A DNA stretch of 64,000 nucleotides from Brevibacillus dissolubilis (GTDB lineage Bacteria; Bacillota; Bacilli; Brevibacillales; Brevibacillaceae). A program made the position numbers and the translations under genes. How positions within the stretch are numbered: the first letter of the stretch is position 1; each line of letters opens with the position of its first letter. The notes below the pieces were generated by a model. That model was not told the origin of the DNA, ran no database searches, and was given only the letters and a program-made list of their open reading frames with translations. Positions 1-7,171 of this stretch are shown piece after piece. Where the stretch lies: NCBI RefSeq assembly GCF_006170445.1, contig NZ_VCNA01000003.1, positions 124,001 through 188,000 of the forward strand, in the 5' to 3' direction.

Positions 1-32
1 ACCCCGCGAGGGGGATTGTACTGGCCGCTCCG

Positions 33-122
33 AAAGGAGCATGGAGAAATAGGGTCAAAATTTCCGGAGAAGCGGATTCAAGCGGAGCGTTTGCCCCTAA
101 AAGCGTTTCCCCATGCTCCTTT
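33..122 (+). repeat. hairpin repeat, family B, copy 1
   Basis: Twelve bases at 33-44 (AAAGGAGCATGG) are exactly complementary to 111-122, and the pairing extends inward with one mismatch. The enclosed core at about 51-105 reappears, inverted and roughly 80 percent alike, at 337-390 inside the second copy. The arms of the two copies are unrelated. I see no flanking target duplication. Confidence 0.65.
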
Positions 123-271
123 CTTCGCTGGGTAGGGTCTCAAAGAGGACGGTGTCCCAACCAGCCCCGCCTCTCTCCACACGGTTTGGAGGGAGAATGG
201 GTGAAAGCAGGCTCGGGGGAGTCTTTTTCTCTTAAAATGCTTCCCTGAGTCGGCCCACTCCCCCCATTCCA

Positions 272-475
272 GAGTTGGGTATCACTTGTCGGGGTCTTTT
301 AACAATCCTCCTAGCGGAGGAAGATGCAAAGAGAGGCGCTTTCAGGGGCAAACGCTACGTTTGAATTCACTTCCGTAAAATTTTTGACCCGTCCTCTCTT
401 TGCAGCTTTCGCAGCGGGCAGTCTTCACTCCCTTGCGGGATTGTTAATCGTACCCCGACAAGTGATACCCAACTC
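272..475 (-). repeat. large hairpin repeat, family B, copy 2
   Basis: A perfect 23-bp inverted repeat (272-294 with 453-475) encloses nested complementary arms at 299-308/438-447 and 326-336/393-403. The innermost core, 337-390, is the reverse complement of the core of the element at 33-122. The best block is 86-105 against 337-356, with one mismatch in 20. The nested stems give a long imperfect hairpin typical of a small palindromic mobile repeat or a structured RNA. Confidence 0.7.
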
Positions 476-481
476 CCCAAC

Positions 482-515
482 CAAAAAACCCGCCATCCAT
501 AACGGACAGCGGGCT
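482..515 (-). terminator. rho-independent terminator of hup
   Basis: Read on the minus strand, a ten-pair stem (489-498 with 504-513, including G-U pairs) is followed by a run of six T. It lies about 30 bases after the hup stop codon. Confidence 0.85.
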
Positions 516-544
516 TTCTATGTAAGGCGTAGCACCAAATATGA

Positions 545-817
545 TTACTTGATGGAATCCTTAAGCTGTTTACCTGGTTTGAAAGCTGGGATCTTGCTGG
601 AAGCGATCTCGATTTCTTCACCGGTTTGTGGGTTACGGCCTTTACGGGCTGCGCGTTCACGCACCTCGAAGTTACCAAAGCCGATCAATTGAACTTTCTC
701 GCCGTCTTTGAGAGCTTCAGCGATAGCATCAAGAACAGCATCAACTGCTTTTGTAGCATCCTTCTTGGTGAGTTCGGTGGTTTCTGCCACTTTTGCGATA
801 AGGTCTGTTTTGTTCAT
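545..817 (-). CDS. hup: DNA-binding protein HU
   Basis: This encodes the histone-like nucleoid protein HU, a 90-residue basic protein that bends and compacts DNA as a dimer and is essential in B. subtilis. The sequence begins [12 protein letters not shown], has the signature region around [18 protein letters not shown] and ends [11 protein letters not shown], covering the whole family length. I chose the ATG at 817 rather than one seven codons upstream because AGGGGAGGTGA lies just before it. The gene has its own promoter (922-950) and terminator (482-515). It sits next to spoIVA, as hbs does in B. subtilis. Confidence 0.97.
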   Translation of the reverse strand: MNKTDLIAKVAETTELTKKDATKAVDAVLDAIAEALKDGEKVQLIGFGNFEVRERAARKGRNPQTGEEIEIASSKIPAFKPGKQLKDSIK

Positions 818-921
818 GTTTTGTTCACCTCCCCTCAAAGAAGTTCTTGTATTAGTTTGTCTATACAGATCGTGTCGTTTTTATACGTTGAATGGCTGAA
901 ATTACCGTTCTGACAAGCTTT

Positions 922-950
922 ATAGTAATACACGAACCCTTTAAATTCAA
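922..950 (-). promoter_or_regulatory. SigA-type promoter of hup
   Basis: On the minus strand TTGAAT (945-950) and TACTAT (922-927) are separated by exactly 17 bases. This is a good vegetative promoter about 105 bases before the hup start, and no other gene lies between. Confidence 0.65.
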
Positions 951-982
951 GCACTTTCATGTGCAAACCCTTATGAAATAAG

Positions 983-1014
983 AAAAAAGACCCCTAGTTC
1001 CCTAGAAGTCTTTT
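983..1014 (-). terminator. terminator of spoIVA
   Basis: On the minus strand AAAAGACTTCTAG pairs with CTAGGGGTCTTTT around a four-base loop and is followed by T residues. It lies just after the spoIVA stop. Confidence 0.8.
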
Positions 1015-1051
1015 GGACAAGTCCTCAATATTTAGGTCTTTCTGAGCAAAA

Positions 1052-2533
1052 TTAGAGGATGATCGCAATCAGTCCACCTGAACCTTCATTGATAATGCGG
1101 CCCAAAGTCTCTTGCAGTTTGTAGCGCGCATTGTCAGGCATCATAGTGATTTTGGCCTGGATGCCTTCGCGGACGATGGAGTGGAGAGAGCGTCCGAAGA
1201 TGTCTGAGTTCCAGATCGCCAGCGGATCTTTATCGAAGTCTTGCATCAGGTAGCGTACCAGCTCTTCGGACTGTTTCTCCGTACCAATGATCGGTGCGAA
1301 CTCGGACTCGACGTCGACGCGGATCATGTGGATGGATGGTGCAGTCGCTTTCAGGCGGACACCGAAGCGTGGGCCTTGGCGGATCATTTCTGGTTCGTCC
1401 AAGGTCATCTCATGCAGCGATGGTGCTGCGATGCCGTATCCGGTGCTTCTGACCATGTGGAGTGCTTCTGCCACTTGATCGTATTCTTTCTTCGCATGAG
1501 CGAACTCTTGCATGATTTTGAGCAGATGGTCTTTTCCGGCGATTTCGACGCCGACGATCTCCATCAGGATTTGATCATAGAGGTGGTCAGGTGCATGCAG
1601 GTCGATCTCTGCAATCCCTTGACCCATATCCATCCCGGCGAGTCCTGCACGTTCTACGAAATCGTAATCGTTAAAGTGTCCAACTACGCGGTCCACATCG
1701 CGCAGACGACGGATATCTTTAACAGTCTCGCGGACAGATTCTTCATAGTTTTGGCGCAGCCAGTGACCGCTCTCCAGCACCATGACCCAGCTTGGGAGGT
1801 TGACGTTGACTTCATGTACCGGGAATTCGAAGAGCACTTCACGCAGGATCATCATCACTTCCGGCTCTGTCATGGAGTCAGCGGAGAGTGCGACGACTGG
1901 TACGTCATACTTTTCCTGTAATTCACCGCGAAGGGATTGAGCCTCTTCAGAGCGTGGGCGGGTGGAGTTGATCAGGATGACGAATGGTTTGCCTACCTCT
2001 TTGAGCTCGTTGACTACACGCTCTTCGGCATCGATGTAGCCGGCACGCGGGATTTCTGCGATGGAGCCGTCGGTGGTGACCACGATTCCGATGGTGGAAT
2101 GCTCTTGGATGACTTTACGGGTCCCTACCTCAGCCGCCTCCATGAAAGGCACTGGCTCCTCGTACCAAGGCGTGTTGACCATGCGAGGTCCGTTCTCGTC
2201 CTCAAAGCCCTTCGCCCCATCAACCGTGTAGCCGACGCAGTCAACGAGGCGGACATTGATGTTGAGCCCGTCTGTGACGTTGAGCTGTACGGCTTGGTTT
2301 GGCACGAATTTCGGCTCGGTCGTCATGATCGTTCTGCCGGAAGCGCTTTGCGGAAGCTCATCTACCGCGCGGATGCGGTCTGCTTCGGAGGCAATGTTCG
2401 GGATGACCGCCTGCTCCATGAAGCGTTTGATGAACGTAGATTTACCTGTACGCACAGGGCCTACGATACCCAGATAGATATCACCACCTGTACGCTCCGC
2501 AATGTCTTTGAAAATGTCGATCTTTTCCACCAT
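1052..2533 (-). CDS. spoIVA: stage IV sporulation protein A (coat morphogenetic ATPase)
   Basis: SpoIVA is the ATPase that polymerises on the outer forespore membrane and forms the basement layer of the spore coat; it is also needed for cortex assembly. The 493-residue product matches the usual length of about 492. It carries a P-loop near the N-terminus (GPVRTGKST, residues about 25-33) and a conserved DCVGYTVDGAKG region. The C-terminus ends in the hydrophobic GGLIAIIL tail involved in coat anchoring. AAAGGAGG precedes the ATG. In the family, expression is mother-cell specific and SigE dependent; I could not place a convincing SigE promoter upstream. Confidence 0.97.
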   Translation of the reverse strand: MVEKIDIFKDIAERTGGDIYLGIVGPVRTGKSTFIKRFMEQAVIPNIASEADRIRAVDELPQSASGRTIMTTEPKFVPNQAVQLNVTDGLNINVRLVDCVGYTVDGAKGFEDENGPRMVNTPWYEEPVPFMEAAEVGTRKVIQEHSTIGIVVTTDGSIAEIPRAGYIDAEERVVNELKEVGKPFVILINSTRPRSEEAQSLRGELQEKYDVPVVALSADSMTEPEVMMILREVLFEFPVHEVNVNLPSWVMVLESGHWLRQNYEESVRETVKDIRRLRDVDRVVGHFNDYDFVERAGLAGMDMGQGIAEIDLHAPDHLYDQILMEIVGVEIAGKDHLLKIMQEFAHAKKEYDQVAEALHMVRSTGYGIAAPSLHEMTLDEPEMIRQGPRFGVRLKATAPSIHMIRVDVESEFAPIIGTEKQSEELVRYLMQDFDKDPLAIWNSDIFGRSLHSIVREGIQAKITMMPDNARYKLQETLGRIINEGSGGLIAIIL

Positions 2534-2760
2534 CGAAAACCTCCTTTATTTGTCTATCTTCATCCTATGGCTTTTTTTTTCGGTTTATCCCTCTTGTCTT
2601 AGGGATTTGTGAGAAGCTTCGTACAAGTTCTCGTGGACAGTATAAATATATGTACAGGTCTGGTTGATAGAACAAAAATCTTTCTTCTCGCAAACAAAAT
2701 GGCAAAAAAATAACTCCACCGCTTATATATGCAGGGAGTCATCAGGTTTATTCCATTTTT

Positions 2761-3489
2761 TTATAATTTCATTAAAACTGGTTCGCCGTTCTCCATCTTG
2801 TACGGGAAGGATTTGATCGGCACAAAGAAAGAGTTGCGGGCTACCACATAACGCGGGTCGGTGTCTTTTGGGATCTCTAGCTTATTCTCGCGGATCAAGG
2901 TAGCGAGATCGCTTGCGTAGTCGATACCCACCTCCCCTTTTGCGTTCATGATGTAGGAGTTGAGCTGATGGGTATAAAAGCTCTCCACCTGCTTATGACG
3001 GCTGGCGAGGCTGATTTTGTCCAGCTTGATCGTGTAGTAGCCGTTGCCGAGGTCTTTATCGATCGGCAATTCTTGGTGGAACTCGATGTAGTTGCTGACG
3101 GCCTGCTGCACCTCACGCACGGTGCTGACCGTACCCAGATCGATCAGCTTCACCAGTGGCTTGGTCTCGACATCGATCAGTACATACTTGAACAGACCGC
3201 CTTTTTCAAATGCGTTCGCGGGTGCGTCCGGCAAGTATTTGGGGGTCAACTTGTTAAAATCAATCTCGTATTTTTCAAAAAACGGTGTGTTGACGTCTCT
3301 TGTCACGATCGGCAGAATTCCGGTGTCTGCCTGGAATTTTTCAATAGCAGTCTGGGTCATCTCGACATAGGTCTCATGCGGGATCTGGTTCTCCCCGCGC
3401 CGTTCATTGGGGTACAGACACCCGCCCAGCAAGGTAGAAAGGATGCCCAGCACAAGCACCAGGCGGATTTGTCTGGCAAAACGTTTCAT
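2761..3489 (-). CDS. YphF-like lipoprotein
   Basis: This encodes a 242-residue predicted lipoprotein. A basic, hydrophobic signal peptide ends in the lipobox LLGGC, so Cys23 should be lipidated and the rest anchored outside the cytoplasmic membrane. The remainder is soluble and includes the stretch TRDVNTPFFEKYEIDFNKLTP. Length, lipobox and position just upstream of spoIVA fit B. subtilis YphF, whose function is not known. AGGAGGAG lies before the ATG, and the two ferredoxin genes are immediately upstream on the same strand (13 bases). Membership of the family rests on context and remembered similarity. Confidence 0.85.
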   Translation of the reverse strand: MKRFARQIRLVLVLGILSTLLGGCLYPNERRGENQIPHETYVEMTQTAIEKFQADTGILPIVTRDVNTPFFEKYEIDFNKLTPKYLPDAPANAFEKGGLFKYVLIDVETKPLVKLIDLGTVSTVREVQQAVSNYIEFHQELPIDKDLGNGYYTIKLDKISLASRHKQVESFYTHQLNSYIMNAKGEVGIDYASDLATLIRENKLEIPKDTDPRYVVARNSFFVPIKSFPYKMENGEPVLMKL

Positions 3490-3502
3490 GAAGCTACTCC
3501 TC

Positions 3503-3853
3503 CTAGAAAAAACCTTCTTCTTCCTCTTGTCTTTGACGCTCCAAGGCGGCTTGCACCACTGATTTGAAGCGGCTTTCCGGGATGCGGACGACGCAATCCT
3601 GGTTGGTCACCTTGGTCTGACAGGCCAGCCTGAGGCCCTGAGCCAGCTCTTTTTCGCTCAGCTTGCGCTCCTCGACCTCACTCACCGGTGTGACACTGCC
3701 CCGCTCGATCTTCACCTTACACATTAGGCAGGACGCTTGTCCGTCGCAGCGCTGTGGGATGATGACACGCGCGGCACGGGAGAGGCTGAGAAGCGTCTGG
3801 CCGGCACGGGCTTGTACAACTTTGCCTCTGGGTTGAAACGTTATTTTGGCCAT
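3503..3853 (-). CDS. [2Fe-2S] ferredoxin, first of a tandem pair
   Basis: This 116-residue protein has a plant/adrenodoxin-type [2Fe-2S] pattern. Three cysteines lie in RCDGQASCLMC (Cys-x5-Cys-x2-Cys, residues about 35-45) and a fourth in RLACQTK near residue 78. It should act as a small cytosolic electron carrier. The tail after the fold is acidic and Gln-rich (RQRQEEEEGFF). GGGAGG precedes the ATG. The gene is 13 bases from the second ferredoxin and 13 bases from the lipoprotein gene, so the three are probably co-transcribed. The redox partner is unknown. Confidence 0.88.
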   Translation of the reverse strand: MAKITFQPRGKVVQARAGQTLLSLSRAARVIIPQRCDGQASCLMCKVKIERGSVTPVSEVEERKLSEKELAQGLRLACQTKVTNQDCVVRIPESRFKSVVQAALERQRQEEEEGFF

Positions 3854-3866
3854 TGGAGACCTCCCA

Positions 3867-4166
3867 TCAGTACGGACTGTGTGTCAACTCGATCTCGCCC
3901 TCTTCCTCGGTGACACGGATCTGGCAACCGAGGCGAAAGCCGTTTTGCCGCTCCTCTTTGCGCAGACGGAGCTTTTCTTCTTTGGTGATCGGGTTAAGCG
4001 CTTCCGCTCCCTTGACCACTTTGGTCCGGCATTGGGCACAAATACCACGGGTGCAGGCATGTCCCCAGCGGACTTTATTTTGCTTCGCCACTTCGACGAT
4101 GGTTTGGTTTACTTCCGCCTGTACGTGGTGTGTTCCTTCATAGGTGTTCAGTACGATGGGTCTCAT
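3867..4166 (-). CDS. [2Fe-2S] ferredoxin, second of a tandem pair
   Basis: This 99-residue protein has Cys-x5-Cys-x2-Cys in HACTRGICAQC (residues about 37-47) and a final Cys in RLGCQIR. The signature is the same as in the adjacent ferredoxin, but the sequence is clearly divergent, so this is an old duplication or two independent genes. AAAGGAGAGGG precedes the ATG. It starts the probable unit ferredoxin-ferredoxin-YphF-like lipoprotein and lies 15 bases after the DUF2768 gene. Confidence 0.88.
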   Translation of the reverse strand: MRPIVLNTYEGTHHVQAEVNQTIVEVAKQNKVRWGHACTRGICAQCRTKVVKGAEALNPITKEEKLRLRKEERQNGFRLGCQIRVTEEEGEIELTHSPY

Positions 4167-4181
4167 GTTGGCCCTCTCCTT

Positions 4182-4370
4182 TTACGCGAACAATACGATG
4201 ATAATCATCACAAACGTGGCGACGAGCAGGATCGCTGCTACCGTTTTCAATAAAAAGCTGAACAGTTTGTTTTGCAATTTGCGAGCAAAAAGCATCAAAA
4301 AGTTACATACAAACATAAAAAAGATCGCCAAAAGCGAAATATTCATTTTGGTCATTGGATCAAGAACCAT
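4182..4370 (-). CDS. DUF2768 (YphE-like) small membrane protein
   Basis: This is a 62-residue protein with two hydrophobic segments, about residues 9-29 and 39-61, separated by the short basic stretch RKLQNK. Size, topology and location between gpsA and yphF/spoIVA match B. subtilis YphE (DUF2768), a protein of unknown role. AAAGGTG lies ten bases before the ATG. It heads the group that continues into the two ferredoxins. Confidence 0.75.
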   Translation of the reverse strand: MVLDPMTKMNISLLAIFFMFVCNFLMLFARKLQNKLFSFLLKTVAAILLVATFVMIIIVLFA

Positions 4371-4498
4371 CTTGCAACAGCACCTTTACTCGCTTGATTT
4401 AGAATTTTATTATAGCACATTTGATCGGGACACGAACCCATTTTTGAACATCGACATAGGATATCAAGACCGACTATCGCCCAGAGGGGGTACATGTT

Positions 4499-5005
4499 AT
4501 GGTACAAAATCGTAAATGGCGGAATCCTTATGCTTCTATCGTAAAAAAATCCAAACCGGCTCAAGCCACTCAAGCTCCCAAAGCGTCTGTTGCCCTGACA
4601 CCACAGGCCGCTCAAAAAAGACCACCTGCCACGTCCCGGCTGGTCCCTGTCGACCTGCGCTCCTCCGTCTCGTGGGTACGTAACAACCTCAAAGGAATCG
4701 GCAGTACAATCCGCCAGATGGAAGAGACCATGGACACTCTGCACGGGGCTATGCAGATGATCGAGTCGCTCGGCGTCGGACGCCCTTCGCTCAAAGCTGC
4801 CAAATCCACCGGACGCGGCCCTGTCACGGATGAGCTGCTAGATGATGATCAGGACGATGATACCGCCAACCGTGTCGGCAATCTGCTCAACAACATCGAC
4901 CTGAATCAACTGATGAGTCTGCTTCAGTCCCCACTGGTTCAAAACCTGCTGAATCAAAATCTCGGCGCTTCCACCAACAACAGCACACGAAAAAAAGAGG
5001 GTTGA
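4499..5005 (+). CDS. hypothetical protein, no family recognised
   Basis: The 168-residue product has a basic, Pro/Ala/Gln-rich first third. A predicted helix follows (WVRNNLKGIGSTIRQMEETM, residues about 56-75, then a second amphipathic stretch to about residue 90). Next comes an acidic patch LLDDDQDDD and a leucine/asparagine-rich C-terminal helix (NLLNNIDLNQLMSLLQ). No signal peptide or membrane segment is present. It is the only plus-strand gene among minus-strand neighbours. It has a Shine-Dalgarno AGAGGGGG and its own terminator. The helical coiled-coil look suits a structural or coat-associated protein, but that is a guess. Confidence 0.75.
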   Translation: MVQNRKWRNPYASIVKKSKPAQATQAPKASVALTPQAAQKRPPATSRLVPVDLRSSVSWVRNNLKGIGSTIRQMEETMDTLHGAMQMIESLGVGRPSLKAAKSTGRGPVTDELLDDDQDDDTANRVGNLLNNIDLNQLMSLLQSPLVQNLLNQNLGASTNNSTRKKEG

Positions 5006-5022
5006 TTACACCCTCTTTTTTT
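4990..5022 (+). terminator. terminator, probably bidirectional
   Basis: AAAAAGAGGGT pairs with ACCCTCTTTTT across a short loop and is followed by more T. It overlaps the last codons of the hypothetical gene. The A-rich 5' arm would let it work on both strands. Confidence 0.85.
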
Positions 5023-5160
5023 CATTTCGTATTCAACTTGGAGTGAACTGTAACGACCATGTCCCTGTAGAGCCATGATTGTTCCTAGTCTTACTCTATG
5101 TGGCATGCGGAAGGGGCGCAACCGACATCATCGCCCATTTCTACCGCTTGTACGTGCAGG

Positions 5161-5430
5161 CTATTTGAGGAATTTGGATAAAGATGACAAATCGTTCGGA
5201 TTGATTTCATTGTTCTTAAACATCTCGACGATTTTGTTCTCTTGATCGGCAGTCAGGCTCTTGCCGCTTAAGCCCGCCAGCGTCTTGATAATCTGACGAA
5301 GCTTGTTTTCGTCCTGCAAAAGATCATTCTTGTTGACAGAACCCGCCAGCGACCGGAGTTGTCCCTCATCAAGATTCCCCATTTTTCCTTTGAGCTTGTC
5401 AAACAAACCGCGCGTGTTTTTGTTAAACAT
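5161..5430 (-). CDS. spoVIF: stage VI sporulation protein F (SpoVIF/YjcC family)
   Basis: This 89-residue protein belongs to the SpoVIF family, which in B. subtilis affects spore coat assembly through the GerE regulon. It shows the family layout: an N-terminal FDKLKGKMGNL segment, LRSLAGSVNKNDLLQDE, then a helical region with ENKIVEMFKNNEINPNDLSSLSKFL. I chose the ATG at 5430 because AAGGAGGAG precedes it; an upstream in-frame ATG overlaps that site. It stands alone on the minus strand, after gpsA. The placement next to gpsA differs from B. subtilis, where yjcC is elsewhere. Confidence 0.85.
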   Translation of the reverse strand: MFNKNTRGLFDKLKGKMGNLDEGQLRSLAGSVNKNDLLQDENKLRQIIKTLAGLSGKSLTADQENKIVEMFKNNEINPNDLSSLSKFLK

Positions 5431-5489
5431 GCTGCACTCCTCCTTCATGAGCCCATTAGGCGTTCTTCCCTAATGTATGAAGGGTTGTG

Positions 5490-6533
5490 CTAAAACGTGT
5501 AAAAGTTATTTTGTGCGCGTACGATATCTTCCATCTCGAAGGTACGGCCACGCCCCATCAGCTCTTCCACGCCTTGACGCGGGTCTTTGCCCTCGAATAA
5601 GACCTGATACAGCATCTTGGTGATCGGCAGCTCTACATCTTCACGTGTGGAGAGCGCATAGGCCGCTTGAGTGGTACGGACACCTTCGACGACCATGCCC
5701 ATCTGCTGGAGCACCTCATCAAGCTTCTTGCCTTGTCCGAGCATATAGCCTGTGCGCCAGTTGCGGCTGTGCTTGCTCGTGCAGGTCACGATCAAATCCC
5801 CTACCCCAGCCAGCCCGGCAAACGTAAGCGGATTAGCCCCCAGCTTCACGCCAAGACGACCGATCTCAGCAAGACCACGGGTGATTAACGCAGCCTTGGC
5901 ATTATCGCCAAATCCAAGACCGTCAGACATTCCGGCACCAAGAGCAATGATGTTTTTGAGTGCGCCTGCAATTTCTGCTCCGACGGTATCAGGATTGGTG
6001 TAGACACGGAAATACGGATTCATCAGTACGTCCTGTGCCTGCATCATGCTCTCCTCAGAAGCAGACGAGACGACGATCGTGGTCGGTGATTTGCGGACGA
6101 CCTCTTCAGCATGGCTGGGCCCGGTCAGGACGACGAGACGCTCAGCCATCTCAGGCGTAACCTCTTCGCTGATCACCTCAGACATGCGCTTGAGGCTCTC
6201 AATCTCAAAGCCCTTGGTCGCATGAATCAGGATCACGTCCGGCTCCACATACGGAGCAAGCATACGGGTCACGTCTCTCATCGCCTGGGATGGGACGACG
6301 ATCAGCACGATTTTTTTGCCGGTCACGACCTGCTGCATATCGGTTTCTGCGCGGATCAACGGTGACAAGGTGACATCCGGCAGATATTTATGGTTGGTGT
6401 GTGTGGTGTTAATCTCGTGAGCCAGCTTCGGGTCACGGACCCAGATCGTGACTTGATGATGGTTGGCTGCCAGTACAGAAGCGAGTGCGGTTCCCCAACT
6501 GCCGGCACCAATAACGGCCACTTGTTTACTCAA
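5490..6533 (-). CDS. gpsA: NAD(P)H-dependent glycerol-3-phosphate dehydrogenase
   Basis: GpsA reduces dihydroxyacetone phosphate to sn-glycerol-3-phosphate, the backbone for phospholipid synthesis. The 347-residue protein has the Rossmann motif GAGSWGTALA at residues 8-17. It also has the catalytic-domain stretch GAEIAGALKNIIALGAGMSDGLGFGDNAKAALITRG, written here in part as GALKNIIALGAG. The start is TTG at 6533, fixed by GGAGGAGAAAGCTA directly upstream. It is 16 bases after plsY, which uses its product, and der lies before that, so der-plsY-gpsA look like one unit. Confidence 0.97.
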   Translation of the reverse strand: MSKQVAVIGAGSWGTALASVLAANHHQVTIWVRDPKLAHEINTTHTNHKYLPDVTLSPLIRAETDMQQVVTGKKIVLIVVPSQAMRDVTRMLAPYVEPDVILIHATKGFEIESLKRMSEVISEEVTPEMAERLVVLTGPSHAEEVVRKSPTTIVVSSASEESMMQAQDVLMNPYFRVYTNPDTVGAEIAGALKNIIALGAGMSDGLGFGDNAKAALITRGLAEIGRLGVKLGANPLTFAGLAGVGDLIVTCTSKHSRNWRTGYMLGQGKKLDEVLQQMGMVVEGVRTTQAAYALSTREDVELPITKMLYQVLFEGKDPRQGVEELMGRGRTFEMEDIVRAQNNFYTF

Positions 6534-6549
6534 TAGCTTTCTCCTCCGC

Positions 6550-7158
6550 TCAACGTAAATTTCTGCCCGATTGATCCCCTAATTTTCGCTCTTTTCCTTG
6601 GATGAGATTGATAATGTTTTGATAATGGCGGACATAAGCAAAAATCGTAATCAACAAACTGACCCAAATCGTGGCCGGATGAACGTCAAAATAAACGAAG
6701 CCAAGCGGTACAGCGGTGACGAAAATCAGCGAACCCAGTGAGACATAACGGGTGATGGCAATCGCGAGCACAGCCAGGATGGCCGCTGCGATAAAGGCCG
6801 ATGGAGAAATCGCGATTACGACTCCAATCGCAGTCGCGATCCCCTTCCCGCCACGGAATCCAAAGAAGATGGGCCAGTTATGTCCAATAATCGCAAAGAT
6901 TCCAGCAAGTGCGTAAGCAAGCGGGTCGCCACCGGTGATCCAGTGGGTGATCAGCATGGCGACCACTGCTTTTAATGCGTCCAAAACAAGCACCAGAATA
7001 GCGGGCCCTTTTCCCAGGACTCGCAAGGTGTTGGTAGCACCGGCATTCCCGCTGCCGTGCTTACGAATGTCGATATTGGCTACTTTTTTCCCGATAAAAT
7101 AGCTGAAGCTGATAGACCCCAGCAGGTACGCAATCACTAACGAGAAAATCAATGCCAT
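6550..7158 (-). CDS. plsY: glycerol-3-phosphate acyltransferase PlsY
   Basis: PlsY is the membrane enzyme that transfers the acyl group of acyl-phosphate to glycerol-3-phosphate, making lysophosphatidic acid. The 202-residue protein starts with the typical LIAYLLGSISFSY-type segment. It keeps the three family motifs: GSGNAGATN-type (residues about 37-45), FRGGKGIATA (about 100-109), and a later loop in the C-terminal half. Five or more hydrophobic segments are visible. GGGGAGAGAG precedes the ATG. Its neighbour gpsA supplies the substrate. Confidence 0.96.
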   Translation of the reverse strand: MALIFSLVIAYLLGSISFSYFIGKKVANIDIRKHGSGNAGATNTLRVLGKGPAILVLVLDALKAVVAMLITHWITGGDPLAYALAGIFAIIGHNWPIFFGFRGGKGIATAIGVVIAISPSAFIAAAILAVLAIAITRYVSLGSLIFVTAVPLGFVYFDVHPATIWVSLLITIFAYVRHYQNIINLIQGKERKLGDQSGRNLR

Positions 7159-7171
7159 ATTACTCTCTCCC

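Larger units (their letters stand above)
1..480. other. non-coding region dense in inverted repeats
   Basis: No convincing gene lies here; the open frames lack ribosome binding sites and run through inverted repeats. Successive hairpins can be drawn at 33-122, 128-165, 171-195 (arms 171-179 and 187-195), 215-264 (arms 215-222 and 257-264) and 272-475. The region lies downstream of the hup terminator. It may be part of a larger repeat or structured RNA that runs past the window edge. Whether it is transcribed cannot be told from sequence alone. Confidence 0.6.

Noticed and set aside
324-692. Open frame of 122 residues near the left end
   Set aside because: It runs through inverted repeats and into the hup gene on the other strand, has no ribosome site, and shows no protein-like pattern.
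1241-2602. Long plus-strand open frames opposite spoIVA
   Set aside because: They are antisense to a strongly conserved gene, lack ribosome sites and have no family features.
2641-2700. SigE promoter for spoIVA
   Set aside because: A/T-rich hexamers are present, but no pair at correct spacing fits the SigE consensus well enough to report.
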